Shown one piece after another: positions 45,801 through 53,883 of a stretch of DNA of 64,000 bases; positions within the stretch are counted from its first letter, which is position 1, and every line of letters begins with the position of its first letter. The notes beneath the pieces are model-generated. The model ran no database searches. It saw only the letters and a list, made by a program, of their open reading frames with translations, and had not been told where the DNA came from. The translations under genes were made by a program, and so were the position numbers. Origin of the DNA: Myxococcales bacterium (GTDB lineage Bacteria; Myxococcota_A; Bradymonadia; UBA7976; UBA1532); contig JACKDL010000023.1 of assembly GCA_020633555.1 (NCBI GenBank), positions 32,942 to 96,941 of the forward strand, written 5' to 3'.

Positions 45801-48054
45801 CGAAGGTGGGCGTGCGATCGCGGTCGCGGGTGACCACCTCCCACACCACCTCGTCGTTGGTGACCTGGCCGTCGCCGTTGAGGTCCTCGGGCGGGAACTC
45901 GCCCTCGTCGTCGAAGTCGCCGTCGCCGTTGAGATCCAGGCCCACCGGGTAGTCGATGAAGTTCCAGCGGTAGGTGACGATGGGCACCGTGGGATCGGGG
46001 TTGTAGCTGCTGCGGTGGTTGAAGGTGATGACGTCGCCAGGGCCCACGCTGCGGGGGTTGGCGTTGGCCACCGCCACCGGCGGGCTCTCGAAGATGCTGG
46101 GGATGAGGATCAGCAGGCCCAGGCCGTGCACGATCTCGCGGGCGCCCATCCAGCGGTTGTCGTTGCGGAAGCGGCCGTCGGCGTCCGGGCTGCCCAGCAG
46201 GAAGTCCACGTACTGGTCGTACCAGTCCACCGTGCGGTCGGTGACGCCGTCGCCGTCATCGTCGAGCTCGATGAGATCCACGGGGGGCACGGGTGACCGC
46301 ATCCCCTTCGAGATCTGGTACATGGCGTAGTAGTTGCCCAGGTTCTGGCCGCCCCAGCAGTCGGGGGTCCCGTTGTTGAAGTTGCGGCCGATGTACTTGA
46401 TGGTGGCCTGCACGCGCTCGTCGGCGCGGTTGCGATCCACCGCGAAGCCCAGCGCGTTGAGCATGGCGCCCGAGCGGGCGTGGTTGGCGCCGCAGCTGTT
46501 CCAGCCGCGGTAGCCGTAGCCGCCGAAGCGGCTGGCGTCGCCGCCGCGGCTGGCGTCGGTCCAGCGCACCGCCGTGTACAGGCGGTCCTTCACCCACTGG
46601 GGCACCTGCAGGCCGGTGTTGATCTCGGCGGCGAACAGGCCCACCGAGGCCCAGCCCACCTGCGAGGTGTCGATGGTCCCGGAGTTGCGGCTGTAGTCCC
46701 AGCCGCCCGCGTAGGCGGGGGTGCCGTCGGGGTTGTCGCCGAAGCGGATCTCGCTCTGGCTGAAGTAGAAGTACTCGGCACCATCGGCCACGATCTCGCG
46801 CACCGAGCGGCCCACGGCCTCGGCGGGGGCGCCGATGGTGGGCGGGATGCGGTAGTCCAGGTCGCCCACGCTGGCCACCATCTCGAGCTGCACGCCGCCG
46901 CCGTAGTTCTCCTCGCCCTCGAAGCGGAAGCCGTAGCCGTTGCCGTTGACGTCGGGGTTCACCCCGCCCGCCTGCTCGGCGATGTTGAAGCGCGTGGCGC
47001 GGTCGAGGATGTAGTGGGTCATCCACTTCACATCCTCGGCGTAGGGATCGACGAGCGGGTTGAGCTCGATCTTGTGGCCGCGGTTGAGCATGGCCTGGGC
47101 GAACACCGAGGTGTCGGGGGCGGCCCGCCACCACATCTTGCGGGTGTTGGCGTCGCGGGCGGCCGCGATGTGACCCAGCCACAAACCGTTCGAGATCAGG
47201 CGGTTGACGCGCTGGGCCTTGGTGGCCTCGACCCGGGCGCGGATGGGGAACTGGGCGGTGTCGGTCTCTTCACCGCAGCGGGCCTCGACCCGGGCGATGT
47301 ACAGGGTGCTGGTGTCCAGATCGGCGGGCCAGGTGTGCTTGACGCCCAGGTTCCAGCGGTTGGGGGCGCGGGTCCAGTCCATGTCCCACTGGCCGTCGCC
47401 CTCGAAGTCCCAGCGGAAGTCGATGGGCTGGTCGCAGTTGAAGGCCACGGCCTGCATGTAGGACCAGTCGCCGGCCACGCCGTCGTGGGGCACCTCGGGC
47501 GCGGTGCCCACCCAGGGGATGCTCACCACCTGGAAGCCCACGCCCTCGCGCTCGATGTCGAAGTAGACGCCGTACTCGCCCTGCTGGTTGGCCGCGCCGT
47601 CGAAGCCCACGTAGAGGGTGGTGTCCTCGTCCGCCTTGTAGGTGGCCGTGCAGTTGGCGCCCCGGCAGCCCGCCTGGCAGGTGTCTGCCGGCTGGCCGCA
47701 CTGGGTGAAGAGGTAGACGCCCGAGTTGAAGCCGCCCGCCCGGGTGTCGGTGACGCGCAGGCGCTCACCGGCGCTGAGATCGACGCGGAAGTACACGTCG
47801 GGGCCCGCCCAGGTGGTGGCGTCGATGCAGGCGAGCTGGCCGCTGGTCTCGGACTGCAGGCCCGCCGTGCTGCCGCGCATCATGCCGGGCTCGACCACCC
47901 GGATGGGGTTGCGGCAGCTGTTGCCCGGCAGGTTCAGGTCGATGGGCGGGGGATCTTGTGCGTAGGCCACGCCCCCAGAGAGGGCACCCCCAAGAACAAC
48001 GCCCGCGAGGCACAGCGAGGCGGTGGCGCACCACCGCGAGAACCGACGTGACAT
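42847..48054 (-). CDS. Giant secreted multidomain protein with MYXO-CTERM-type tail
   Basis: The ATG at 48054 (GGGGGAAGAAG upstream) starts a 1,735-residue protein. It has a signal peptide (to about residue 33, AYAQ) and a beta domain of pre-peptidase type (about 45-150). An alpha/alpha-toroid-like region (about 288-658) follows, with repeated blocks such as GGWDYSRNSGTIDTSQVGWA and GGYGYRGWNSCGANHARSG. PKD/Ig-like domains (about 660-1190), a thrombospondin-3-type Ca motif (EDGDGLPDSWEEDHGLDP, about 1200-1240) and three or four fibronectin-III-like domains (about 1245-1690) come next. The end is Cys-Ser, a hydrophobic stretch GPAWLLLVGFGLLG and six arginines, the pattern processed by myxosortase in Myxococcota. 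It probably acts on or at the outer surface. No active site is identified. Confidence 0.88.
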   Translation of the reverse strand: MSRRFSRWCATASLCLAGVVLGGALSGGVAYAQDPPPIDLNLPGNSCRNPIRVVEPGMMRGSTAGLQSETSGQLACIDATTWAGPDVYFRVDLSAGERLRVTDTRAGGFNSGVYLFTQCGQPADTCQAGCRGANCTATYKADEDTTLYVGFDGAANQQGEYGVYFDIEREGVGFQVVSIPWVGTAPEVPHDGVAGDWSYMQAVAFNCDQPIDFRWDFEGDGQWDMDWTRAPNRWNLGVKHTWPADLDTSTLYIARVEARCGEETDTAQFPIRARVEATKAQRVNRLISNGLWLGHIAAARDANTRKMWWRAAPDTSVFAQAMLNRGHKIELNPLVDPYAEDVKWMTHYILDRATRFNIAEQAGGVNPDVNGNGYGFRFEGEENYGGGVQLEMVASVGDLDYRIPPTIGAPAEAVGRSVREIVADGAEYFYFSQSEIRFGDNPDGTPAYAGGWDYSRNSGTIDTSQVGWASVGLFAAEINTGLQVPQWVKDRLYTAVRWTDASRGGDASRFGGYGYRGWNSCGANHARSGAMLNALGFAVDRNRADERVQATIKYIGRNFNNGTPDCWGGQNLGNYYAMYQISKGMRSPVPPVDLIELDDDGDGVTDRTVDWYDQYVDFLLGSPDADGRFRNDNRWMGAREIVHGLGLLILIPSIFESPPVAVANANPRSVGPGDVITFNHRSSYNPDPTVPIVTYRWNFIDYPVGLDLNGDGDFDDEGEFPPEDLNGDGQVTNDEVVWEVVTRDRDRTPTFAFDPELEFGEERVYRVVLQVEDVLGRVGIDDESVVIRVAIINHPPVALPHPSGDPDAAYQVVPGRTYTLDGSASFDPDSDDEPVGDFPPDSITYYGWDLNLDGQYEVEGETAQFAVPADWQVGDIRTVRFLVCDDGTWAGLSDEECEGDCSLCSRQTARLRVVPNTPPTAAVDQGPRIPEGERRIVRAEPQGPGGAPVSYEWICPEGVAFQVIEDGAAIEVDAAAIDGIEDGTEIGCRLVVRDDLGDSASVAFTVTVTNRPPEIEAVQADGRTQEGGSATITIAATDPAAADRAGLLYSVDCDGDGILDVIDSPDPVIECVYGDNGVYEPVVLVTDDDGGMAIAPAGQVVVDNVGPRVAAVECPPSREGIPVTVQIPVDDPGGAHDPITCELLAPVPVNAAIDAQRCLVQWTPTYDQAVAGEIQFTVRVSDDDGASAELGFVCRPQWRDEDGDGLPDSWEEDHGLDPTVNDCLLDADGDGINNCDEFDQGSDPQVPWRVAVPVLLAPIDGEAVPTVTPDLLLENVDNPLGRPISYQYRVFADAELNAQLVESDWVAEAQPGTAWDVPADTLQDNTRYWWTARADDGVEPSAWAEPAEFVVDDGPDRPTPPTILWPEDGDQIGDPQPDVTVANSQDPDPDETLTYGCEISKNPDFEPVATRASGPEGQDGTTTMTVEDPLDPNVWYYVRCRAIDSSGLTSEWSEPVRFSIGVVNEPPGPPTIIKPEHALVTDITRWVLVAGNAVDPDGDALTYKFWLSTDPGFQGEDTWESGEIVEGPDGETAWPAPPELQDQTTYFWRVRARDARVAGPAVTARFTVDLGNGPPSVPVPVSPAAESLAPATPTFLWRASTDPDDDPITYEIELYVEGDAEPRWRRFPADTTIDFTSVLRDGRYTWRVRAEDVHRNQSAWSPQVPFRVETPVEEPPIEPMDAGVIPTNPDLGDPTAGTNLTGSGFDCSAASTQGGPAWLLLVGFGLLGVRRRRRR

Positions 48055-48951
48055 CTCTTCTTCCCCCCCAGGCGACGGTCTGCCCAAGCGGGGCGACCGG
48101 GCGTGCCTGATCATGGCCTTCGCAGGCTGGGGCGAGGATAGCGGTCGAGAGAGGCTGTGCTCAACCTCGGGGCGGCGGCCGCGCCGTGGATCGGGTGTCG
48201 TCGGTCTGGTGGACGGTCGCGCGGTTGCAGTTTGAGACGCACAGTGGACGCCCGGCTGGCCGCTGGGGTGGTTTGTCGGGTTGGACCGGCTGGCGCCGGT
48301 CCAACCCTTGGGTGGCGGCCGACGGGGCGGCGCGGGCACCGGGGGCGGCGCAGTCGGCGAACCTCGGGCGTGCCCGCGAGGAAGGCCCTGGCGCCTTGCG
48401 GTTACCCCGCGCCCGCCCCCGGCGTCGGCCGAGGGGGTTGGGGAGGGAGATTGTCGCCGGGCGACAGGTGTAGCGGTTTACGAGCGCCCGGCTGGCGTTT
48501 TGATCACCTGCCAGGCAACCCAGCCGTTGGTGGAAGAGTCGGCTGACGATGGGCGCTGGTCCAACCCTTTGGGTGGAAGGGCGGACGGGCGGCGGCAGGG
48601 GTGGGGAGAGGGAGATCGAGGCGCGTAATGTGTGGGGTGGTGAACGCCAGTCTTTGTTTTAATTCTGAAGACTGCGCCGGGCGCGGATGACGGCTGTTGG
48701 GCGGATCATCGCGAAGATCCCAGCGCGGCTGCAGGCGTCGATTGCTGAGCTTTTTGGCGGGCGTCGTCGGGGTGGTTGAGCACCCAGCGCCCAGCCCGAC
48801 CGACGCGGCGCATGCGGCCTGTGGGCGCCGATCCGGTAAGGGCCCGCAGGTAGACTCAGGCAGTGCTGACGCTGCGCTGGCGAGCAGGCGGCGCAGATCC
48901 TCGCGGTTTCGGCCTGGGGCCTCCTGCGACCGAGGCGGTCGATGCGCCCAT
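48055..48951. other. 897-bp gap with no recognised gene
   Basis: This gap separates the MYXO-CTERM gene (starting leftwards) from the 3' end of the ParB-like gene. Open frames here are short and of improbable composition. It holds a perfect 12-bp hairpin and two diverged copies of a segment (48290-48340 and 48549-48595, both containing GTCCAACCC then TTGGGTGG). A paired G-rich motif (48433-48458 and 48598-48623) follows. A decayed element or a noncoding RNA gene are possible. Confidence 0.5.
48279..48308. other. Perfect 12-bp inverted repeat
   Basis: GGGTTGGACCGG (48279-48290) is exactly complementary to CCGGTCCAACCC (48297-48308) around the 6-nt loop CTGGCG. There is no adjacent T-tract, and half of the right arm recurs at about 48,557. 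The function is unknown. Terminator, RNA gene or mobile-element end are options. Confidence 0.5.
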
Positions 48952-49563
48952 TTACCCCGGTGCCGCGCCCAGGACGGTCTCGCGGCCGCCGACGAGGCTG
49001 GCGGCCTCGCGGCGGGCCTCGCGGAGCATGGCCTCGTCCACGGCGGGGGGCAGGCCGGCGTAGGGGTCGTCGCCGGCGAAGGGCGGCGGCTCGAAGGACG
49101 GCGCGGCGTCGAAGGGCGCGTCGTCGGCGGGGATGCCCGGGGCGTCGGGGCCCGGGACGGGCTCGGCGGGGGCTGCGGGCAGGCGCGGGCCACGAGCGCT
49201 GCGCTTCAGGCGCAGGGTCTTCAGGTGCTGGTACTCGCGCACGCGCTGCTCGTTGCTGGGCTGCCGCTGGCGGTTGGCCTCGATGAGCAGCTCCTCGAGG
49301 TCCAGCGGATCGGTGAGCGGGCTGACGAGCACGGGCACCTGGCTCAGGCCCAGCCGGGTGGCGGCGTCCAGGCGGCGGTGGCCCGAGATGACCGTGCCGT
49401 CGTGGGCGATGAGCAGGGGGTGGATGATGCCCAGCATCTGCACCCGCGCGATGAGCTCGTCGTCGGCGTGATCGCCGTAGATGCGCTCGTTGAGCGGGTG
49501 CGGCTTGAGGTCGTCGACGGCGCGGAGCTCGACGGTGGCGCCGGCCGGGGCGCCGTGTTTCAC
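48952..49563 (-). CDS. ParB/sulfiredoxin-like domain protein
   Basis: The GTG at 49563 overlaps the argS stop (GTGA). The 203-residue product has a ParB N-terminal nuclease-like domain (about 10-95): LKPHPLNERIYG, LIARVQMLGIIHPLLIAHDG, then GTVISGHRRLDAATRLG and VPVLV. A Pro/Ala/Asp-rich disordered linker (about 130-175) and a short C-terminal helix follow. The HTH and dimer domains of chromosomal ParB are missing, so this is not the ParABS centromere protein. Stand-alone members bind CTP/ATP or act as kinases, nucleases or regulators. Its coupling to argS is unusual. Confidence 0.75.
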   Translation of the reverse strand: MKHGAPAGATVELRAVDDLKPHPLNERIYGDHADDELIARVQMLGIIHPLLIAHDGTVISGHRRLDAATRLGLSQVPVLVSPLTDPLDLEELLIEANRQRQPSNEQRVREYQHLKTLRLKRSARGPRLPAAPAEPVPGPDAPGIPADDAPFDAAPSFEPPPFAGDDPYAGLPPAVDEAMLREARREAASLVGGRETVLGAAPG

Positions 49564-51368
49564 ATGGACTCCAGCGCGGTGATGCCCATGAGCGCCAGGC
49601 CGCCGCCGAGCATGCGGCGGGCGGCGCGGACGAGCTGGGCGCGGGCGGCCTGCACGCCGGGCTCGGCCTTGAGCACGTTGCAGTCGGGATGGTTGTAGAA
49701 GGCGGCGAAGGCCCGGGCGAGGTCGAAGGTGCCCTTGGTGAGCAGGCTGGGCTTCTTGTCGATGGCGGCCTGGGCCACGGTGCCGGGGAAGCCGAGCATG
49801 GCCTTCATGACGGCCTTGGCCTGCTCCTGGTCCAGGGCGCTCCAGTCGGGGGTCACCCCGGCGTCGGCGTCGGCCAGCTTCTCGAGGATGCTGGTGGCCC
49901 GGGCGTAGGCGTATTGGCAGTACACGCCGGTCTCGCCCTCGGGCTTGATGCTGGCCTCGGGGTCGAAGGTGAAGGTGGTCTTCGGCGCGAACTTCAGCAG
50001 GAAGAACTTCAGGCCCGAGAGGCCCACGGCCTCGGCGCGGCGGGCGAGCTCGGCGTCGTCCAGGTCGGGCCAGTTCTGGGCGCCCACCTCGCGGGCCGCC
50101 GCCTGCAGCTCGTCCATGAGGTCGTCGGCGTCCACCACCGTGCCCTCGCGGCTCTTCATCTTGCCGCTGGGCAGCTCGACCATGCCGTAGCTGAGGTGGC
50201 TGAGCTTGCCCTGCAGGGCGGGGTCCAGCTCGGTGAGGATCCCGAAGAGCACCTGGAAGTGGCGGTCCTGCTCGTTGCCCACCACGTAGATCATCTCGTC
50301 GAAGCCGTAGCGCTGGTAGCGCTGCATGGCCGTGCCCAGGTCCTGGGTGGTGTAGACGCTGGTGCCGTCGGCGCGCAGGACGGCCTTCTCGCCCTCCAGG
50401 CCCAGCTTCTCCAGGGCGAAGACGGCGGCGCCGTTGTCGGCGCGGTGGAAGACGCCGTCGGCCAGGCCGCGCTCCACCAGGTCCTTGCCCAGCAGGTAGG
50501 TCTGGCTCTCCTTGTCGATGTGGTCGAAGCGCACGCCCATGCGGTCGTAGGTCTGGGCGAAGCCGGCCTCGCACCAGCCGTTCATGGTGGCCCACAGGGC
50601 GCGCACGGCGGGGTCCTCGGCCTCCCAGGCGCGGAGCATGGCGCGCACCTGCTGGCCGATGGGGCTGTCGCCGTTGAACCAGGCGTCTTTGCCGGGGGCG
50701 TCGTCCTTGCCCGCCCAGACCTCGGCGTACTCGGCCTCGAAGGCGTTGTTGAACTTGACGTAGTAGTCGCCGACCAGGTGGTCGCCCTTGACGCCGAGGG
50801 CCTCGGGGGTCTCGCCCTGGCCCAGGTGCTCGTAGGCCCACATGCTCTTGCAGATGTGGATCCCGCGGTCGTTCACCAGGTTCACCCGGGTGACGTCGGC
50901 GCCGGCGGCCTCGAGCAGGGTGGCCACGGTGTGGCCCAGGATGTTGTTGCGGCAGTGGCCCAGGTGCTGGGGCTTGTTGGTGTTGGGGCTGGAGTACTCC
51001 ACCACCACCTTGCGGCCGGCCAGCGCGGTGCTGTGGCCCAGGGCGCCCGCGTCGGTGAGGGCCCAGTTCACCAGGCGCTCGGCCACTGCGGTCCAGTCGA
51101 GCCGCAGGTTCAGGAAGCCGCCGGCGGCCTCGACGCCCGCCACCAGGGGCACGGCGTCAGCGGCGGCGGCCAGGTCCTGGGCGATGGCCTGTGGGGCTTT
51201 GCGGAACACCCGGGCGTAGCGGTGGCAGGGCAGGGCCAGGTCGCCGGCGTCCTCGCGGGTGGGGGGCGCCAGGGGCACCTCGGGCTCGGCGCCGGCCGCG
51301 CGGACGGCGGCGTCGAGGGGGGCGGCGATCTCGGCGATGAGCTGGGCCTGCAGGTCGGTGGGCGTCAT
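49560..51368 (-). CDS. argS: Arginine--tRNA ligase
   Basis: The 602-residue class I synthetase has an N-terminal Add-1 domain (1-115), the HIGH motif as HLGH (about 135-138, NKPQHLGHCRNNILGH) and the Rossmann core with VNLVNDRGIHICKS. Downstream are YVVGNEQDRHFQVLFGIL, the KMSKS-equivalent loop LPSGKMKSREGTVVDADDL, and the helical anticodon-binding domain with a C-terminal Met. ATG at 51366-51368. Its stop overlaps the ParB-like start, forming a two-gene operon. Divergent from the small gene at 51460. Confidence 0.97.
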   Translation of the reverse strand: MTPTDLQAQLIAEIAAPLDAAVRAAGAEPEVPLAPPTREDAGDLALPCHRYARVFRKAPQAIAQDLAAAADAVPLVAGVEAAGGFLNLRLDWTAVAERLVNWALTDAGALGHSTALAGRKVVVEYSSPNTNKPQHLGHCRNNILGHTVATLLEAAGADVTRVNLVNDRGIHICKSMWAYEHLGQGETPEALGVKGDHLVGDYYVKFNNAFEAEYAEVWAGKDDAPGKDAWFNGDSPIGQQVRAMLRAWEAEDPAVRALWATMNGWCEAGFAQTYDRMGVRFDHIDKESQTYLLGKDLVERGLADGVFHRADNGAAVFALEKLGLEGEKAVLRADGTSVYTTQDLGTAMQRYQRYGFDEMIYVVGNEQDRHFQVLFGILTELDPALQGKLSHLSYGMVELPSGKMKSREGTVVDADDLMDELQAAAREVGAQNWPDLDDAELARRAEAVGLSGLKFFLLKFAPKTTFTFDPEASIKPEGETGVYCQYAYARATSILEKLADADAGVTPDWSALDQEQAKAVMKAMLGFPGTVAQAAIDKKPSLLTKGTFDLARAFAAFYNHPDCNVLKAEPGVQAARAQLVRAARRMLGGGLALMGITALESM

Positions 51369-51459
51369 GGCGGGCGCTCCGGTGCGGAATGAAGGCGGGC
51401 ATTGTGCTCAGGCGGGTGCTCGGGCGCAACGTGGGGTAGGGTCTGCGCTGGAGGTGCGC

Positions 51460-51984
51460 ATGGGCTGGACGGCGTTTGAGCGGGGCGAGTTCCTGCCGGT
51501 GGAGGATCGGCCGCGGTGGCAGGCGTGGGCCCGCGAGCATGGGGGGCGGCTGCTGCTGCCCTGGCTGGCGGCGGGCGCGGTGGAGGCCGGGCTGTTCCGG
51601 GCGATGCACCGCAAGGGGCCCTTCGACGGGCCGGACGATCCGCCCTGGATCGACGTGGGGGCCTGGGCGCTGGTGGGGCGCTGGTGGGTGGCCGTGGGGG
51701 TGGTGATGACCCCCGGCGAGGTGGTGTTCGAGGTGGACGCGGTGCGCCGCGACACCCTGCGCGCGGTGGGGGTGGCCCACCAGGATCCGCCGCCGCCCGG
51801 GGCCGAGGACCCCGCGCTGCAGGTGGAGTTCGACCTGGAGGGCGCCGGGTTCCCGGGGCTGGCGGGGCGCCGCTGGGCCACCGGGGCCGAGCTGATGGCG
51901 GTGAGCGAGGAGGGCGATCCGCTGCTGAGCGGCCCGACCCTGGCCCCCGACGTGGGGCGCTTCCTGCAGGCGCTACTGGCGTAG
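51460..51984 (+). CDS. Small protein of unknown function
   Basis: GAGGTGC precedes the ATG of a 174-residue protein. It is rich in Trp and acidic residues (MGWTAFERGEFLPVEDRPRW, DDPPWIDVGAWALVGRWWVA) with a beta-strand-dense middle (VVFEVDAVRRDTLRAVGVAH). There is no signal peptide, transmembrane helix or motif I recognise. The last 12 bp overlap the convergent btuC-like gene. The leader contains GGGTAGGGT, as does the slt leader. Confidence 0.65.
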   Translation: MGWTAFERGEFLPVEDRPRWQAWAREHGGRLLLPWLAAGAVEAGLFRAMHRKGPFDGPDDPPWIDVGAWALVGRWWVAVGVVMTPGEVVFEVDAVRRDTLRAVGVAHQDPPPPGAEDPALQVEFDLEGAGFPGLAGRRWATGAELMAVSEEGDPLLSGPTLAPDVGRFLQALLA

Positions 51985-52938
51985 ATCCACCGACCGGCGC
52001 AGCAGCCCCAGGAAGAGCGGCCCGCCCAGCAGGCCGGTGACGACCCCCACGGGCCACTCGCTGTGGGGCACGGTGCGGGCCAGCAGATCCGCCAACACCA
52101 GCGTGAGCGCGCCCAGCAGAGCGGCCAGGGGCAGGCGGGCGCGGTGGGCGGGCGGGGCCAGCCAGCGGGCGGCGTGGGGCACCAGCAGGCCCACGAAGCC
52201 GATGAGGCCCGCGAAGGCCACGGCGGCGGCGGTGAGGCCGGCGGCCGCGGCCAGGGCGCCCAGCTTCACCCGCTCCACGCGCATGCCCAGGCCGGCGGCC
52301 ACGTCCTCGCCCAGCTCCAGGGCGTCCAGGGCGGGGCCGGCCACCCACAGGCCCCCCCCGAACAGGGCCACGGCGCCGGCCACCCAGGCCACGGGGGGCA
52401 GGCCCTTGCCGCCCAGGCTGCCCAGCAGCCACGCGAGCACGTCGCCGGCCCGCTGGCCGGCCTGCAGGAGCACCAGCGTGAGCGCCGCCGACAGGGTGAG
52501 GCCCACGGCGATGCCGGCCAGCAGCACCGTGGCCAGGGGCAGGCCGCGGGCCTGGCGGGCCAGGGTGTAGACCGCGAGCGCGGCGGCCAGGGCGCCGGCG
52601 AAGGCGGCCACGGGCACCGGCAGGGCGATGGCTGCCACCAGGGCCAGGGCGGCCCCCAGCGCGCCGCCGGCGGACACGCCGAGCACGTAGGGATCGGCCA
52701 GCGGGTTGCGGAACAGGCCCTGGAGCGCCACGCCCGCCAGGGCCAGGGCGGCGCCCACGGCGGCGGCCAGCAGGGCGCGGGGCAGGCGCAGCTCCAGCAC
52801 CACGGTGGCGGCCAGGGGATCGGCGCCGCCGGTGAGCGCGCCCCACACCTGCGCGGGGGTCAGGGCCAGCGAGCCCAGGGCACAGGCCAGGGCCACGGCG
52901 CCCAGCAGTGCCGCCGCGCTGAGGGCCAGCCGTTTCAT
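51973..52938 (-). CDS. FecCD/BtuC-family ABC permease
   Basis: The 321-residue permease has nine or ten transmembrane helices and the BtuC/FecCD signatures RLPRALLAAAVGAALALAG, LQGLFRNPLADPYVLGVSAG (about residues 60-80) and the late GFVGLLVPHAARWL coupling loop. Such permeases import corrinoids, heme or Fe-siderophores. ATG 52938 overlaps the upstream binding-protein stop by 4 nt. No ATPase gene follows, because the next gene is convergent, so the transporter must borrow a BtuD-type ATPase encoded elsewhere. Confidence 0.88.
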   Translation of the reverse strand: MKRLALSAAALLGAVALACALGSLALTPAQVWGALTGGADPLAATVVLELRLPRALLAAAVGAALALAGVALQGLFRNPLADPYVLGVSAGGALGAALALVAAIALPVPVAAFAGALAAALAVYTLARQARGLPLATVLLAGIAVGLTLSAALTLVLLQAGQRAGDVLAWLLGSLGGKGLPPVAWVAGAVALFGGGLWVAGPALDALELGEDVAAGLGMRVERVKLGALAAAAGLTAAAVAFAGLIGFVGLLVPHAARWLAPPAHRARLPLAALLGALTLVLADLLARTVPHSEWPVGVVTGLLGGPLFLGLLRRSVDLRQ

Positions 52939-53783
52939 TGCAAGGCCCTGCGCAGCCAGGCCACGCCGTCCACCAGGCGCGGGCCGATGCGGGAGAGCAG
53001 ATCGGGGTTCGCGACCACCACCGCGCGACCCTCGCGCACGGCGCGCAGGGTGCGGTAGCCGGGGGCGTCGGCGGGCAGGGCCTTGGGCAGCAAGAGCACG
53101 TCGGGGTCGTCGGCCAGCAGGCGCTCCAGCGGGTAGCGGGGCCAGTCGGTGTCGGCCTGGGCGGGCAGCGGGCGGCCGCCAGCGCGGCGCACGAGATCGG
53201 CCAGGAAGGTCTGCGGGCCGGCCGTGGTGAGGGGGTCGGGCCACACCACGTAGAACACCGAGGGGCCGGGGGGCGGTGTTGGGCCCAGCGCGGCCTGCAG
53301 CTGCGCGGTGAGGGCCTGCGCGGCGGGCTCGGCGCCCAGCAGGCGGCCCACCCGCTGGAAGCTGGCGAGGGCGGCGTCCACCGTGCGCGGCTGGAGCACG
53401 TAGACGGGGATCCCGCGGGCCTCCAGGGCCTGCCGGAGCGCGGCGTGGCCGTCGATCATCAGCGCCACGTCGGGCCGGGTGGCCAGCACCCGCTCCAGAT
53501 CCGGCGGGAACAGGCTGCCCACGCTGGGCACTGACGCGGCCGCCGCCGGGAAGTCGCAAGCGTCGGTGCGCCCCACCAGCCGGTCGCCCAGGTTCAGGGC
53601 GAAGACCAGCTCGGTGTTGCCGGGGGCCAGGCTCAGGATCCGCTGCGGCGCAGGGGGCGCGGTGACGGGGCGGCCCAGGTCGTCCACCACCGTGACGCCC
53701 GCGGGCGCCGCAGGCGCAGGGGTCCGTTCGCGGCAGGCGGGCAGGGCCAGCAGGGCGGCCAGCAGGGGGGCGATCCAGCGCAC
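52935..53783 (-). CDS. BtuF-like periplasmic binding lipoprotein
   Basis: The GTG at 53783 starts a 282-residue lipoprotein (MRWIAPLLAALLALPAC). The class III binding-protein fold is clear: VTVVDDLGRPVTAPPAPQRI, LSLAPGNTELVFALNLGDRL, VGRTDACDFP and the lobe-2 blocks PRTVDAALASFQRVGRLLG and GPQTFLADLVRRAGG. The TDACDFP and PSVGS phrases favour cobalamin binding (BtuF), though heme or siderophore cannot be excluded. It precedes and overlaps the permease gene. The leader contains inverted repeats but I see no cobalamin riboswitch core. Confidence 0.85.
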   Translation of the reverse strand: MRWIAPLLAALLALPACRERTPAPAAPAGVTVVDDLGRPVTAPPAPQRILSLAPGNTELVFALNLGDRLVGRTDACDFPAAAASVPSVGSLFPPDLERVLATRPDVALMIDGHAALRQALEARGIPVYVLQPRTVDAALASFQRVGRLLGAEPAAQALTAQLQAALGPTPPPGPSVFYVVWPDPLTTAGPQTFLADLVRRAGGRPLPAQADTDWPRYPLERLLADDPDVLLLPKALPADAPGYRTLRAVREGRAVVVANPDLLSRIGPRLVDGVAWLRRALQ

Positions 53784-53799
53784 AGGGTGGTCAGTCCAA

Positions 53800-53856
53800 G
53801 GGTTGTCGAGGGTCGTGTACAACCCTCTTGTGCCAGGCGCCAGGGTTGCACAAGAG
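53800..53856. promoter_or_regulatory. Interlocked inverted repeats between btuF-like gene and 53884 lipoprotein
   Basis: GGGTTGT (53800-53806) pairs with ACAACCC (53819-53825). CTCTTGTGC (53825-53833) pairs perfectly with GCACAAGAG (53848-53856). Both lie in the 100-bp divergent promoter region and share base 53825, so only one pair can form fully at a time. This suggests operators for a common repressor. Confidence 0.5.
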
Positions 53857-53883
53857 TGCCCGCCGATTTCAGGGGAGTGAGCC

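Noticed and set aside
43093..46296. A 1,067-codon plus-strand open frame
   Set aside because: It is the antisense shadow of the MYXO-CTERM protein gene, with low-complexity His/Gly/Val composition and no start signals.
53784..53883. Cobalamin riboswitch before the BtuF-like gene
   Set aside because: The 100-bp leader is too short and lacks the B12-box pattern. Only inverted repeats are seen.
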